A program made the position numbers and the translations under genes. This document shows, one piece after another, positions 17,301-25,934 of a DNA stretch of 46,860 bases. The stretch's first letter is position 1. Each line of letters opens with the position of its first letter. Source of the stretch: Arsenicicoccus bolidensis DSM 15745. Lineage in GTDB: Bacteria; Actinomycetota; Actinomycetes; Actinomycetales; Dermatophilaceae. Where the stretch lies: contig NZ_AUFG01000030.1 in NCBI RefSeq assembly GCF_000426385.1, positions 1 through 46,860 on the forward strand, in the 5' to 3' direction. The notes below the pieces were generated by a model, which was given only the letters and a program-made list of their open reading frames with translations, had not been told where the DNA came from and did no database searches.

Positions 17301-17763
17301 TGCCCATGGTGCGCCGCAGGGGGCGCCCATCGTCGTCGTGGTCCTGCCAGGTGCGACGGCGCGTGTCAAGGATGCGGTCGACGACCATGTCCACGGCCTT
17401 GTCGCGCTCGATCGGCTCCCACTCCGTGGCGTAGGGGCGGCGGTAGAGCATCGTCGTCTGACGGTTCGGGGAGTTGACGAGCTGCTCGCTGGCCGAACCC
17501 TTGGGGCACAGCTTGCCCCGCGAGACCGGCGAGTCCGGGTTGCCCTCGATCTGGACGACCTTGCCGTCCTTGACGAAGACCTTCTGCGCACATCCGACGG
17601 CGCAGTACGGACACACGCTGTGGGCGACCGAGTCGGCCGTGACGGTGCGCGGCTGCAGCGCGGCGGTGCGGGCCGACTGCGCGGCCGATCCGCGTCCGAG
17701 CGGGTCGCCGCCGGTGACCTGCCGCACCACGGGCCACGACAGGAGGGTCTTCTTCACGTCCAT
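14362..17763 (-). CDS. fdhA: Selenocysteine-containing formate dehydrogenase catalytic subunit
   Basis: Molybdopterin (bis-MGD) oxidoreductase of 1133 residues that oxidises formate to CO2. One gene with an in-frame TGA at 17196-17194 that codes Sec190 in the context NQARI-U-HSATVPSLGASFG, the formate-dehydrogenase active site. Cys51, Cys54, Cys58 and Cys86 bind a [4Fe-4S] cluster. The central part holds the molybdopterin domains (SDIVFLGAI, GNVGRPGGGVMAL) and the C-terminus the usual barrel (GLPYHWATGG). There is no twin-arginine signal at the N-terminus (MDVKKTLLSWPVV), unlike FdnG/FdoG, so the enzyme probably faces the cytoplasm. AAGGAG precedes the ATG at 17763. Conventional gene calling would split it into two ORFs. 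First gene of fdhA-fdhB-nrfD-OFA transporter. Confidence 0.96.
17164..17196 (-). promoter_or_regulatory. Sec UGA codon and bacterial SECIS hairpin
   Basis: The TGA (17196-17194) is followed by exactly 11 nt and then a hairpin at 17182-17164: GGTTCCCA pairs with TGGGAGCC (one G·U) around GTC. E. coli fdhF has the same 11-nt gap and a GGUU...ACC stem with a GGUC loop. A lower stem can form from CGCCAC (17187-17182) with GTGGCG about 35 nt downstream. This is the element SelB must recognise. Confidence 0.9.
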
Positions 17764-17850
17764 GGGATCTCCTTCGACACGGTCACCCTACGTCGGAAAC
17801 GGGCATCACGCAGTGGTGCCTTGGGGAGGGGTCGCTGGCATGCTGGGGCG

Positions 17851-18420
17851 ATGCCCCGTGGACGCCGAATGTTCCTCGCCGTGACCCCGCCCGAGGAGGT
17901 GCTCGCCGACCTCGAGACCTTCCTCGAGCCCCGCCTGGACGCCGACCCCGACCTGCGGTGGGCGCGGCCCGAGCAGTGGCACCTGACGCTGGCCTTCCTG
18001 CCGACCGTGTCCCCCCTGTCGCTCGAGCGGCTCGAGGAGCGGCTGGACGAGCTGAGCCTGCAGACCGAGTCGTTCGACCTGCGGCTGACCGGCGGCGGGG
18101 CCTTCCCCGGCACGGCCGACGCGCGGGTCCTGTGGCTGGGTGTCGACGACCCGCTCGACGGCCTGGACCCCCTGGCCCGCCGCTGCCGCTCGGCCGCCAA
18201 CGCCGCGGGGACACAGGTCGAGGGCGGACCCTTCCGCGCCCACCTCACGCTCGCCCGGCTCGGTCAGCCAAGGGATGTCCGCCGGTGGCTGCAGGTCCTC
18301 GACACGTATGCCGGGCCGACGTGGACCGTGGACACCGTCTCGCTGGTCGAGTCGCACCTCGGGCAGGGTCCCGGCGGACGCCCCCGCTACGTCGAGCACG
18401 GGACCTTTCCCTTCGCCTGA
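17851..18420 (+). CDS. thpR: RNA 2',3'-cyclic phosphodiesterase (2H family)
   Basis: Cytoplasmic 2H phosphoesterase of 189 residues that opens 2',3'-cyclic phosphates of RNA (old name 2'-5' RNA ligase). The two catalytic HxT motifs are WHLTLAFL (about 47-54) and FRAHLTLARL (about 130-139), the expected distance apart. MFLAVTPPEEV at the start is the usual first strand. I use the ATG at 17851, six codons before a second in-frame ATG at 17869, which is also possible; the upstream GGGG is a weak ribosome-binding site. It is divergent from fdhA by 87 nt and followed by the GH3 gene 116 nt later; no link to formate metabolism is evident. Confidence 0.92.
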   Translation: MPRGRRMFLAVTPPEEVLADLETFLEPRLDADPDLRWARPEQWHLTLAFLPTVSPLSLERLEERLDELSLQTESFDLRLTGGGAFPGTADARVLWLGVDDPLDGLDPLARRCRSAANAAGTQVEGGPFRAHLTLARLGQPRDVRRWLQVLDTYAGPTWTVDTVSLVESHLGQGPGGRPRYVEHGTFPFA

Positions 18421-18488
18421 TGCACGGCTCCGGTTCCGCGGGGGCCGCTCGTCCATCCAGGTCACGAGCCGGGGGTTTCGCCCGGGGT

Positions 18489-18500
18489 TACTCGTGAGTA
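18489..18500. promoter_or_regulatory. Palindrome upstream of the GH3 gene
   Basis: TACTC-GT-GAGTA is a perfect 12-bp palindrome 36 nt before the GH3 start and next to a -10-like TACGCT (18499-18504). Position suits an operator of a sugar-responsive repressor; nothing else supports it. Confidence 0.25.
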
Positions 18501-18536
18501 CGCTGCGCGCAGCAACCGTCGACGAAGGAGTCCCGC

Positions 18537-20873
18537 ATGCGCGTCCGTCCAGCCCTGGCCCTGGCCCTCGCCCCGCTCGCCCTCACCGCCCTGTCGGTGG
18601 GACCGGGCGTCGCCGTCCCCGCGGCCGTCGCGGCCGAGAGCCCCTGCCCCTGGGTCGGCTCCACCGCCCCCTCCGCGGAGCGGGCCGCGAAGCTCCTCGC
18701 CGCGATGACCCTCGACGACAAGATCCAGATGGTGCACGGCACGGCGGCCCCGCTGGCGCCATACGGACCCGTCCAGGCCGGTCAGGTCGCGGCCAACGGC
18801 CGCCTGTGCATCCCCGCCCTGACCGCGACGGACGGTCCGGCGGGGATCGGCAACGCCGCGACCGGCGTGACCCAGCTGCCGGCGCCGATCGCGCTCTGGG
18901 CGACGTGGGACCGGGACCTGGCCCGGCGCTACGGAGCGGTGATCGGCGAGGAGGCTCGCGGCAAGGGCGCCAACCTGGCCCTCGGCCCGGGCATCGACAT
19001 CGCCCGCGACCCGCGCGCCGGCCGGCACTTCGAGGACCTCGGCGAGGACCCGGAGCTGGTCTCCGAGCTGGCCGTCGCCGAGACCCACGGCATCCAGTCC
19101 CAGGGCGTGCTCGCGACCGCCAAGCACCTGGCGGCCTACACCCAGGAGACCTCCCGCAACACCGATGCCGGGGACGCCCGGGTCGACGAGCGCACCCTGC
19201 AGGAGCTGTACCTCGCGCCCTACGAGAAGCTCGTGGCGGCCGGCGTGGACTCGGTGATGTGCAGCTACAACAAGGTCAACGGGGTGCACGCCTGCAACGA
19301 CACCTACACGATGACCCAGGTCCTCAAGGGGCAGATGGGCTTCCGCGGCTTCACGGTCAGCGACTGGTTCGGGATGCACGCGTCGGTCGCCTCCGCCAAC
19401 GCCGGGCTCGACCTGCAGATGCCCGACGCGTGCTACTACGACACGCGGCTGCGCACCGCGCTCGCCGAGAAGCGGGTGGCCCCGCAGCGCCTCGACGGCA
19501 TGGTCACCCGGATCGTCACGCCGATGTTCGAGCGCGGCGTGTTCGACCGACCGGCCACCGGGACGCCCGGGGCTCGGGTCACCACCACCGCCAACGCCCA
19601 GGTGGGCCGGGACGTGGCGGCCGCCGGCACGGTCCTGCTCAAGAACGACGGCCTGCTCCCCCTCGACCCCGCCACCACCCGGAGCATCGCGGTGATCGGC
19701 TCGGCCGCCGGCCGCAACGCCCTGGGATCCGGCGGCGGCAGCGCGCACGTGATCGCCGACCGGATCACGACGCCCCTGCAGGCGCTCTCGGCCGAGGCGG
19801 CGCGCACGGGTGCGTCGTTCACGTCATACACCGGAGCCTTGCCGAGCGTCGCGGCGGACAAGGCCCGTGGCGCCGACGTGGCCGTGGTCGTCGTCAGCAA
19901 GCTGATGACGGAGTCCAAGGACGAGTGGGACCTGCAGCTGTCGCTGACCGACCGGCTCGTGCTGGAGGCCGTCACCCGGGCCAATCCCAACACCGTGGTC
20001 GTCCTCGACACCGGCGCCCCCGTGGACGTCTCGCCCGCCCGCGGCGCCAAGGCCCTGCTCTCCGCGTGGTACCCCGGCCAGGACTACGGCACGGTGCTGG
20101 CCGACCTCCTCTACGGCCGGCGCAACCCCTCCGGGCGGCTGCCCGTCACCTTCCCCGCCTCGCAGGCGCAGCTCCCCGCGGCCGCCCGCGACCGGTTCCC
20201 GGGGGGCGACCACGCCGAGGGTCTCGCCGTCGGCTACCGCTGGTACGCCCAGCAGGGCCTCACCCCGGCCTTCGCCTTCGGCTCGGGCCTGTCCTACACG
20301 ACCTTCTCCTACAGCGACCTCGTCGTCGGGGCCGAGCAGGCGGACGGCTCCTTCCCCGTCTCGCTGACGGTGCGCAACACCGGGTCGAGGGCCGGCTCGA
20401 CCGTGCCACAGCTGTATGCCGACCAGCCCGCGGGCGTGGCCGCCACACCCCGCGCGCTGAAGGACTTCGCCAAGATCGAGCTGGCGCCCGGCGGGTCGCG
20501 GCGCGTGACGCTCACGGTGACGGCCCGCGACCTGTCCCACTGGGACACGTCGCAGGACCGGTGGGTCCGGGCCGCCGGGGACCACGCGCTGTGGGTCGGG
20601 GACAGCTCGCGCGACCTGCCTCTCCGGGGCACCGCACACGTGGCGGCGACGACCGCGACCAGTGCGGCCACTCCCCCGGCACCGGCCGGATCGACCGCCG
20701 GCAACGAGACGGCGGGCGAGTCCGTCAAGGACGCCTTCGTCTGCGGCGCAGGCGGATTCATGGCGGGCGGGGTCGGCCTGGCGTCGTACTTCGGGCTTCC
20801 CGCCCAGCAGCAGGCGGTGGTCGCCCCGACCGACACCACGTCCACCACTGCGACGGGCACGCAGGTGCCCTGA
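18537..20873 (+). CDS. Secreted glycoside hydrolase family 3 (beta-glucosidase-like)
   Basis: Exported glycosidase of 778 residues; family 3 enzymes release sugars from beta-glucosides or xylosides. The signal peptide covers about 1-33 (cleavage near AVAAES). The N-terminal barrel has GPGIDIARDPRAGRHFEDLGE in two parts (150-170), KHLAAY (196-201) and the nucleophile Asp276 in TVSDWFGMH. The second domain (about 360-560) starts with GTVLLKNDGLLPL, and an Ig/fibronectin-III-like domain ends near 700 (FGSGLSYTTFSY upstream is typical). A further tail of about 75 residues is Ala/Thr/Pro-rich with a small hydrophobic Gly-rich stretch (VCGAGGFMAGGVGLASYFG), which the family does not need. AAGGAG lies 7 nt upstream of the ATG. 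Confidence 0.93.
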   Translation: MRVRPALALALAPLALTALSVGPGVAVPAAVAAESPCPWVGSTAPSAERAAKLLAAMTLDDKIQMVHGTAAPLAPYGPVQAGQVAANGRLCIPALTATDGPAGIGNAATGVTQLPAPIALWATWDRDLARRYGAVIGEEARGKGANLALGPGIDIARDPRAGRHFEDLGEDPELVSELAVAETHGIQSQGVLATAKHLAAYTQETSRNTDAGDARVDERTLQELYLAPYEKLVAAGVDSVMCSYNKVNGVHACNDTYTMTQVLKGQMGFRGFTVSDWFGMHASVASANAGLDLQMPDACYYDTRLRTALAEKRVAPQRLDGMVTRIVTPMFERGVFDRPATGTPGARVTTTANAQVGRDVAAAGTVLLKNDGLLPLDPATTRSIAVIGSAAGRNALGSGGGSAHVIADRITTPLQALSAEAARTGASFTSYTGALPSVAADKARGADVAVVVVSKLMTESKDEWDLQLSLTDRLVLEAVTRANPNTVVVLDTGAPVDVSPARGAKALLSAWYPGQDYGTVLADLLYGRRNPSGRLPVTFPASQAQLPAAARDRFPGGDHAEGLAVGYRWYAQQGLTPAFAFGSGLSYTTFSYSDLVVGAEQADGSFPVSLTVRNTGSRAGSTVPQLYADQPAGVAATPRALKDFAKIELAPGGSRRVTLTVTARDLSHWDTSQDRWVRAAGDHALWVGDSSRDLPLRGTAHVAATTATSAATPPAPAGSTAGNETAGESVKDAFVCGAGGFMAGGVGLASYFGLPAQQQAVVAPTDTTSTTATGTQVP

Positions 20874-20956
20874 GCACCGTCGCACGCGCCAGGTCCACCA
20901 GGGCGGCCGTGGGCCTCGCAGCCCGTTCGGTGGTCCCCTGTGATGGAGTGGGCCGT

Positions 20957-21706
20957 ATGACGATCCCCTGGCAGCCCCTGGCCGACCGCATCCTGTCGGC
21001 GCTGCGCGAGCAGCTCGGCGACGACCTGGTCGGCGCCTACGTCCACGGCTCCGCGGCGCTCGGCGGGTTCGTCCCGGGACACAGCGACCTGGACGTGCTC
21101 GCGGTCGTGAGCGACGTCGAGGGCGGCGCGACCGACGGGCGCGACTGGACGGCCGTCGGGGCCGCCGTCTCGGCCGTCGGTGACGAGCGGACGCCGTTGG
21201 AGCTCAGCGTCATCCGCCGCTCCCTGGCCGAGTCGCCGCACGACCCGTGGGAGTTCGCGCTGCACGTGACGGTCTCCGGTGGGGCGCACCGCGACTCGCG
21301 GGTCGTGCTCGACCGGGGCGACGGCGACCCCGACCTGCTCCTCCACCTCGCCGTGGTGCGTGCCGTCGGCATCGTCCTGCACGGCCCGGCCCCCGCCGAG
21401 CTGCTCGGCGAGGTCGACCCGGACGAGGTGCTGGCCCAGCTCGTCGACGAGCTGACCTGGGGCGTCGAGAACGCCGACGAGGCCTACGCCGTCCTCAACG
21501 CCTGCCGGGCGCTGAGGTTCGCCGAGACCGGCGAGCTGGTCAGCAAGCTCGCCGGCGGCGAGTGGCTGCTGGAGCGGCGCCCCGAGCACGAGGTCGTCGT
21601 GCGGCGGGCGCTCGACGCGCAGCGGGCCGGCACCCGGCTCGAGGGCACGACCATGGCCGGTCGCGCCCTCGTGCAGGACGTCCTCGACGACCTCCTCTGG
21701 GCCTGA
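20957..21706 (+). CDS. AadA-like nucleotidyltransferase (DUF4111)
   Basis: 249-residue cytoplasmic protein of the aminoglycoside adenylyltransferase type: the nucleotidyltransferase motif HGSAALGGFVPGHSDLDVL (about 30-48) holds the metal-binding aspartates, ELSVIRRS follows, and the C-terminal helical domain has VLNACRALRFAETGELVSK, like the substrate domain of AadA (ANT(3'')). Chromosomal homologues are common in actinobacteria and many have not been shown to give resistance, so I do not assign a substrate. The ATG at 20957 is within the recurring sequence GCCGTATGACG. The stop TGA is the first triplet of a dispersed repeat. It is convergent with ilvC. Confidence 0.8.
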   Translation: MTIPWQPLADRILSALREQLGDDLVGAYVHGSAALGGFVPGHSDLDVLAVVSDVEGGATDGRDWTAVGAAVSAVGDERTPLELSVIRRSLAESPHDPWEFALHVTVSGGAHRDSRVVLDRGDGDPDLLLHLAVVRAVGIVLHGPAPAELLGEVDPDEVLAQLVDELTWGVENADEAYAVLNACRALRFAETGELVSKLAGGEWLLERRPEHEVVVRRALDAQRAGTRLEGTTMAGRALVQDVLDDLLWA

Positions 21707-21775
21707 CCTACCTCAGGTAGTCACATCCGCCCGCCTTCGCACGCCAGGTCGATGTGATCGACCCGGGTTGATGTG
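21704..21775 (+). repeat. Stop-anchored structured repeat, copy C (AadA-like gene)
   Basis: Begins with the TGA of the gene (21704-21706): TGACCTACCTCAGGT, then AG, TCACATCCGCC, CGCC, the core TTCGCACGCCAGG and TCGATGTGA. The first 45 nt are identical to the ilvC copy. CTACC-TCA-GGTAG is a small hairpin; TCACATC and GATGTGA form the larger one. It runs straight into a 19-bp tandem array. Confidence 0.88.
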
Positions 21776-21825
21776 ACCGACCCGGGCTGATGTGACCAAG
21801 CCGGGCTGATGTGACCAAGCCGGGC
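21750..21825 (+). repeat. 19-bp tandem repeat array
   Basis: Four units of 19 bp (21750-21768, 21769-21787, 21788-21806, 21807-21825) of the form TGATGTGACCAAGCCGGGC; units 3 and 4 are identical and the first two differ at a few bases. A broken fifth copy begins at 21826. The GATGTGA part is the right arm of the stop-anchored repeat, so the array looks like an amplification of its 3' half. Similar single units follow copies A and D. Confidence 0.9.
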
Positions 21826-21967
21826 GGATCTGGCGTCGCAGGCCCGGGAGGCGTCGGTGGCTCCTTGCAGAGGCCGTATGACGTCGTGGCGCACGTGGTC
21901 GCCTGCAGCAGGGATCCGACGCCGCAGCACGCCACCCGCGAGTGACGCCGGGCGGTTCGGCATACGA

Positions 21968-22006
21968 CCGAGGGCGCCCCACCCGCGATGGGTGAAGCGC
22001 CCTCGG
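21968..22006. terminator. Strong hairpin between convergent genes
   Basis: CCGAGGGCGC (21968-21977) pairs perfectly with GCGCCCTCGG (21997-22006), and inside it CACCC (21980-21984) pairs with GGGTG (21990-21994). No T-run on either side, so it may be a bidirectional terminator of the actinobacterial type that lacks a U-tract. Confidence 0.65.
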
Positions 22007-22060
22007 CAAGGCGGAGAACAGGCGGAGCGGAAATGAGCGGCTCCGGATCCCGCAGATCCG

Positions 22061-22129
22061 CAGATCCGCCTAGGTTCGACACATCCGCCTGGCGTGCGAA
22101 GGCGGGCGGATGTGACTACCTGAGGTAGG

Positions 22130-22132
<3 letters not shown>
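22061..22132 (-). repeat. Stop-anchored structured repeat, copy B (ilvC)
   Basis: On the minus strand it starts with the TGA of ilvC and shows the clearest structure: CTACC-TCA-GGTAG, then CACATCCGCC and GGCGGATGTG, a perfect 10-bp stem around the core that includes TTCGCACGCCA. After the stem it shares GTGTCGAACC with the leuB copy. Copies B and C face each other across about 285 nt. Confidence 0.88.
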
Positions 22133-23254
<1,122 letters not shown>

Positions 23255-23764
23255 TCAGCCGCGGTTGCTGCGGTCGGTGATGGAGCGGGAGCCGCGGCCG
23301 ATGGCGACGAGGCCGGACTGCACCAGCTCCTTGACGCCGAAGGGCTCCAGCGTGCGCAGCAGCGCCTCGAGCTTGAGGACGTTGCCGGTGGCCTCGACGA
23401 CGATCGTGTCGGGCCCGACGTCGACGACCTTGGCGCGGAACATCTCGACGACCTCCATCACCTGGCCGCGGTGGGCCGCGTCGGCCCGGACCTTGACCAG
23501 GATGATGTGCCGCTGGACCGACTGGTCGGCCTGGAGCTCGACGACCTTGAGCACCTCGACGAGCTTGTTGAGCTGCTTGGTCACCTGCTCGAGCGGGAGC
23601 ACGTCGACGTCGACGCGGATCGTCATGCGCGAGATCTCGGGGTGCTCGGTCTCGCCGACGGCGAGCGCCTCGATGTTGTAGCCGCGGCGCGAGAACAGCG
23701 CGGCGATGCGGGTGAGGACGCCGGGCTTGTTCTCCACGAGCACGGACAGGGTGTGCTTGCTCAC
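23255..23764 (-). CDS. ilvN: Acetolactate synthase regulatory subunit
   Basis: Small subunit (169 residues) that activates IlvB and confers valine feedback inhibition. The N-terminal ACT domain begins [16 protein letters not shown] (5-20), with the effector-site glycine region RRGYNIEAL; the C-terminal domain follows from about 85. The start is a GTG at 23764 that overlaps the ilvB TGA (GTGA), so the two subunits are translationally coupled. Length is that of the actinobacterial form. A long hairpin lies directly after the stop. Confidence 0.97.
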   Translation of the reverse strand: MSKHTLSVLVENKPGVLTRIAALFSRRGYNIEALAVGETEHPEISRMTIRVDVDVLPLEQVTKQLNKLVEVLKVVELQADQSVQRHIILVKVRADAAHRGQVMEVVEMFRAKVVDVGPDTIVVEATGNVLKLEALLRTLEPFGVKELVQSGLVAIGRGSRSITDRSNRG

Positions 23765-25608
23765 TCGTCATCACTCCAATTCGGGGCCATGCCCTTGGCG
23801 ATCTGGATCTCGTCGTTGCTCACGCCGGCGGGGACCATGGGCCACACCATCGCGTCGCGGCTCACCACGAAGTCGACCACGACGGGCCGGTCGTTGATCT
23901 CCATCGCGGCCTGGATCGTCTCGTCGATCTTGGCGGGGTCGTCGCACCGCAGCCCGACGCAGCCGTAGGCCTCGGCGAGCTTGACGAAGTCCGGGATCCG
24001 GATCTGGTCGTGAGAGGTGTGCAGGTCGGTGTTGGAGTAGCGCTCGTTGTAGAAGAGCGTCTGCCACTGGCGCACCATGCCGAGGCTCGAGTTGTTGATG
24101 ATGGCAACCTTGATCGGGATGTCGTTGACGACGCAGGTGGCCAGCTCCTGGTTGGTCATCTGGAAGCACCCGTCGCCGTCGATCGCCCACACGACGCGGT
24201 CCGGGTCGCCGGCCTTGGCGCCCATGGCCGCAGGCACGGAGTAGCCCATCGTCCCGGCACCACCGGAGTTGAGCCACTGCCGCGGCCGCTCGTAGCGGAT
24301 GAACTGCGAGCTCCACATCTGGTGCTGGCCGACGCCGGCGCAGTAGATCGCGTCGGGCCCGACGAGCTCGCCGAGCCGCTCGATGACGGCCTGCGGGGCG
24401 ATCGTCGTCTCGTCGTCGTGGACGTAGCCGACGGGGTAGGTCGCCTTCCAGCCCGTGGCGGTGGCCACCCACTCGGCGTAGTCGGCGACGTCGCCCGCGG
24501 CCTGGTCGGCCTTGATGGTGTCGATGAGATCGCGGATGACCTCCTTGGCGTCGCCCACGATCGGCACGTCGGCGACGCGGTTCTTGCCGATCTCGGCGGG
24601 GTCGATGTCGGCGTGGATGACCGCCGCGCCCGGCGCGAAGGTCGACAGCTGGCCGGTAACCCGGTCGTCGAAGCGCGCGCCGAGGGTGATCAGCAGGTCG
24701 GCCTTCTGCAGGCCGGTGACCGCGGCCACCGAGCCGTGCATGCCGGGCATGCCCAGGTGCAGGGGGTGCGAGTCGGGGAAGGCGCCGCGGGCCATCAGCG
24801 TCGTGACGACGGGGATGCCGGTGAGCTCCACCAGGCGGCGCAGGTCCTCGTGCGCCTCGGCGCGGATCACGCCGCCCCCGACGTAGAAGATCGGCCGGCG
24901 CGAGGTGCGCATGAGGCGCGCGGCCTCGCGGATCTGCTTGTGGTGCGGCCGGGTCACCGGGTGGTAGCCCGGCAGCTCGAAGGTCGGCGGCCAGGAGAAC
25001 GTGGTGCTCGCCTGGAGCGCGTCCTTGGTGATGTCGACGAGGACCGGACCGGGGCGGCCGGTGCTGGCGATGTGGAACGCCTCGGCCAGCGCCTGCGGGA
25101 TCTTGGCCGGGTCGGTCACGAGGTAGTTGTGCTTGGTGATCGGCATCGAGATGCCGCGGATGTCGGCCTCCTGGAAGGCGTCGGTGCCGATCGAGGCGCT
25201 GCCGACCTGGCCCGTGATCGCGACCATCGGGACGGAGTCCATGTGGGCGTCCAGCAGCGGCGTCACGAGGTTGGTGGCACCCGGACCGCTGGTGGCCATG
25301 CACACGCCGACCTTGCCGGTGGCGGAGGCGTAGCCCTGGGCCGCGTGCCCCGCGCCCTGCTCGTGGCGCACCAGGACGTGGCGCACCGAGCTCGAGTCCA
25401 TGAGCGGGTCGTAGGCCGGGAGGATCGCTCCGCCGGGAATGCCGAAGACGGTGTCTACCTCGAGCGCCTCCAGGGCGAGGACGAGGCTCTGCGCGCCCGT
25501 GACCTGGACCGGCGTCCGGTGCCGCACGCTGGCGGCGACGCTGGAGGGGTTGGGGGCGGGCGAGCCCGGCCGGGCGGGCGTGGCAGCGGTCGACGTGGTG
25601 TCGGTCAC
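23761..25608 (-). CDS. ilvB: Acetolactate synthase catalytic subunit
   Basis: ThDP- and FAD-dependent enzyme (615 residues) making acetolactate or acetohydroxybutyrate, the first common step of valine/isoleucine/leucine synthesis. The catalytic Glu83 lies in [14 protein letters not shown], and the ThDP/Mg motif [12 protein letters not shown] starts near residue 477; the FAD domain lies between. The N-terminal 35 residues are Thr/Ala/Pro-rich and poorly conserved. The start is a GTG at 25608. It heads the ilvBNC operon and is preceded by a leader with a short Ile/Leu/Val peptide and a terminator, so it should be regulated by attenuation. Confidence 0.98.
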   Translation of the reverse strand: MTDTTSTAATPARPGSPAPNPSSVAASVRHRTPVQVTGAQSLVLALEALEVDTVFGIPGGAILPAYDPLMDSSSVRHVLVRHEQGAGHAAQGYASATGKVGVCMATSGPGATNLVTPLLDAHMDSVPMVAITGQVGSASIGTDAFQEADIRGISMPITKHNYLVTDPAKIPQALAEAFHIASTGRPGPVLVDITKDALQASTTFSWPPTFELPGYHPVTRPHHKQIREAARLMRTSRRPIFYVGGGVIRAEAHEDLRRLVELTGIPVVTTLMARGAFPDSHPLHLGMPGMHGSVAAVTGLQKADLLITLGARFDDRVTGQLSTFAPGAAVIHADIDPAEIGKNRVADVPIVGDAKEVIRDLIDTIKADQAAGDVADYAEWVATATGWKATYPVGYVHDDETTIAPQAVIERLGELVGPDAIYCAGVGQHQMWSSQFIRYERPRQWLNSGGAGTMGYSVPAAMGAKAGDPDRVVWAIDGDGCFQMTNQELATCVVNDIPIKVAIINNSSLGMVRQWQTLFYNERYSNTDLHTSHDQIRIPDFVKLAEAYGCVGLRCDDPAKIDETIQAAMEINDRPVVVDFVVSRDAMVWPMVPAGVSNDEIQIAKGMAPNWSDDE

Positions 25609-25710
25609 TGTGTCTCACCACTTTCGGATGACATCGTCGTCGGGTCGGCGGGTGCCGACCCTGTGCGGGCCCGGTCCGGCGATCGTGCGTGCCGGTCGGA
25701 CGTGCTCATG

Positions 25711-25746
25711 AAAAAACCCCTGACCCGGGGAGCCGGGACGCAGGGG
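25711..25746 (-). terminator. Attenuator terminator in the ilvB leader
   Basis: On the minus strand CCCCTG (25746-25741) and CAGGGG (25722-25717) close a stem, with an inner CCCGG/CCGGG hairpin, followed at once by six T residues (25716-25711). It lies 100 nt before the ilvB start and 30 nt after the leader-peptide stop. An alternative hairpin using GCGCGC at 25771-25776 and 25749-25754 lies between the peptide and the terminator and could be the pause or antiterminator structure. Confidence 0.88.
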
Positions 25747-25775
25747 TGGCGCGCTGTCAGGAGATCGACGGCGCG

Positions 25776-25802
25776 CTAGGGAAGTACGAGGATTCGGGCC
25801 AC
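25776..25802 (-). CDS. ilvB leader peptide MARILVLP
   Basis: A nine-codon ORF on the minus strand: GTG GCC CGA ATC CTC GTA CTT CCC TAG. Four of eight codons call for Ile, Leu, Val, Leu in a row, the products of the downstream operon, as expected for a transcription-attenuation leader; actinobacterial ilvB leaders with an RILVL core are known. There is an in-frame TGA two codons upstream, so it cannot be longer in that direction. A promoter placed to begin transcription at or near the GTG suggests a leaderless message. A stalled ribosome here would lie over the GCGCGC hairpin and favour antitermination. Confidence 0.8.
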   Translation of the reverse strand: MARILVLP

Positions 25803-25808
25803 GGGTCA

Positions 25809-25837
25809 ACAGTCCCCCAGCGGAGGCCCCGCGTCAA
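25809..25837 (-). promoter_or_regulatory. Candidate ilvB operon promoter
   Basis: On the minus strand TTGACG (25837-25832) is a good -35 box, and GACTGT (25814-25809) sits 17 nt further as a weak -10. The predicted start falls at the GTG of the leader peptide (25802), giving a leaderless leader transcript. Confidence 0.45.
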
Positions 25838-25934
25838 AGGGGGCACGCGCCAATCTCGCGATGTGGGCAGCATGTCCCACGTCACGGACGTTGGCGGGGT
25901 GGCCTGGTCAGGGGCGCCCCCGCAGACTGGTCGT

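Larger units (their letters stand above)
21707..22129. other. Gene-free convergent interval between AadA-like gene and ilvC
   Basis: A 423-nt stretch with no credible coding sequence. From left to right it holds repeat copy C and the 19-bp array (to 21825), about 140 nt without evident structure, a strong hairpin (21968-22006), a short run of GATCCGC direct repeats (about 22046-22070), and repeat copy B in opposite orientation ending at the ilvC stop. It acts, at least by position, as the termination zone for two convergent genes. Confidence 0.8.

Noticed and set aside
14362-17763. Two adjacent ORFs that look like a nonsense-broken formate dehydrogenase
   Set aside because: Both are in the same frame, the TGA is at the Sec position and a SECIS hairpin follows, so it is one selenoprotein gene.
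14431-18420. A 1329-residue plus-strand ORF across fdhA
   Set aside because: It is the antisense shadow of fdhA; only its last part (17851-18420) is a real gene, thpR.
20957-21706. Acquired aminoglycoside-resistance gene
   Set aside because: Codon use matches the neighbours, there is no integron or transposon around it, and chromosomal AadA-like proteins often have other roles.
21750-21825. CRISPR array
   Set aside because: Units of 19 bp are directly adjacent without spacers, and no cas genes are present.
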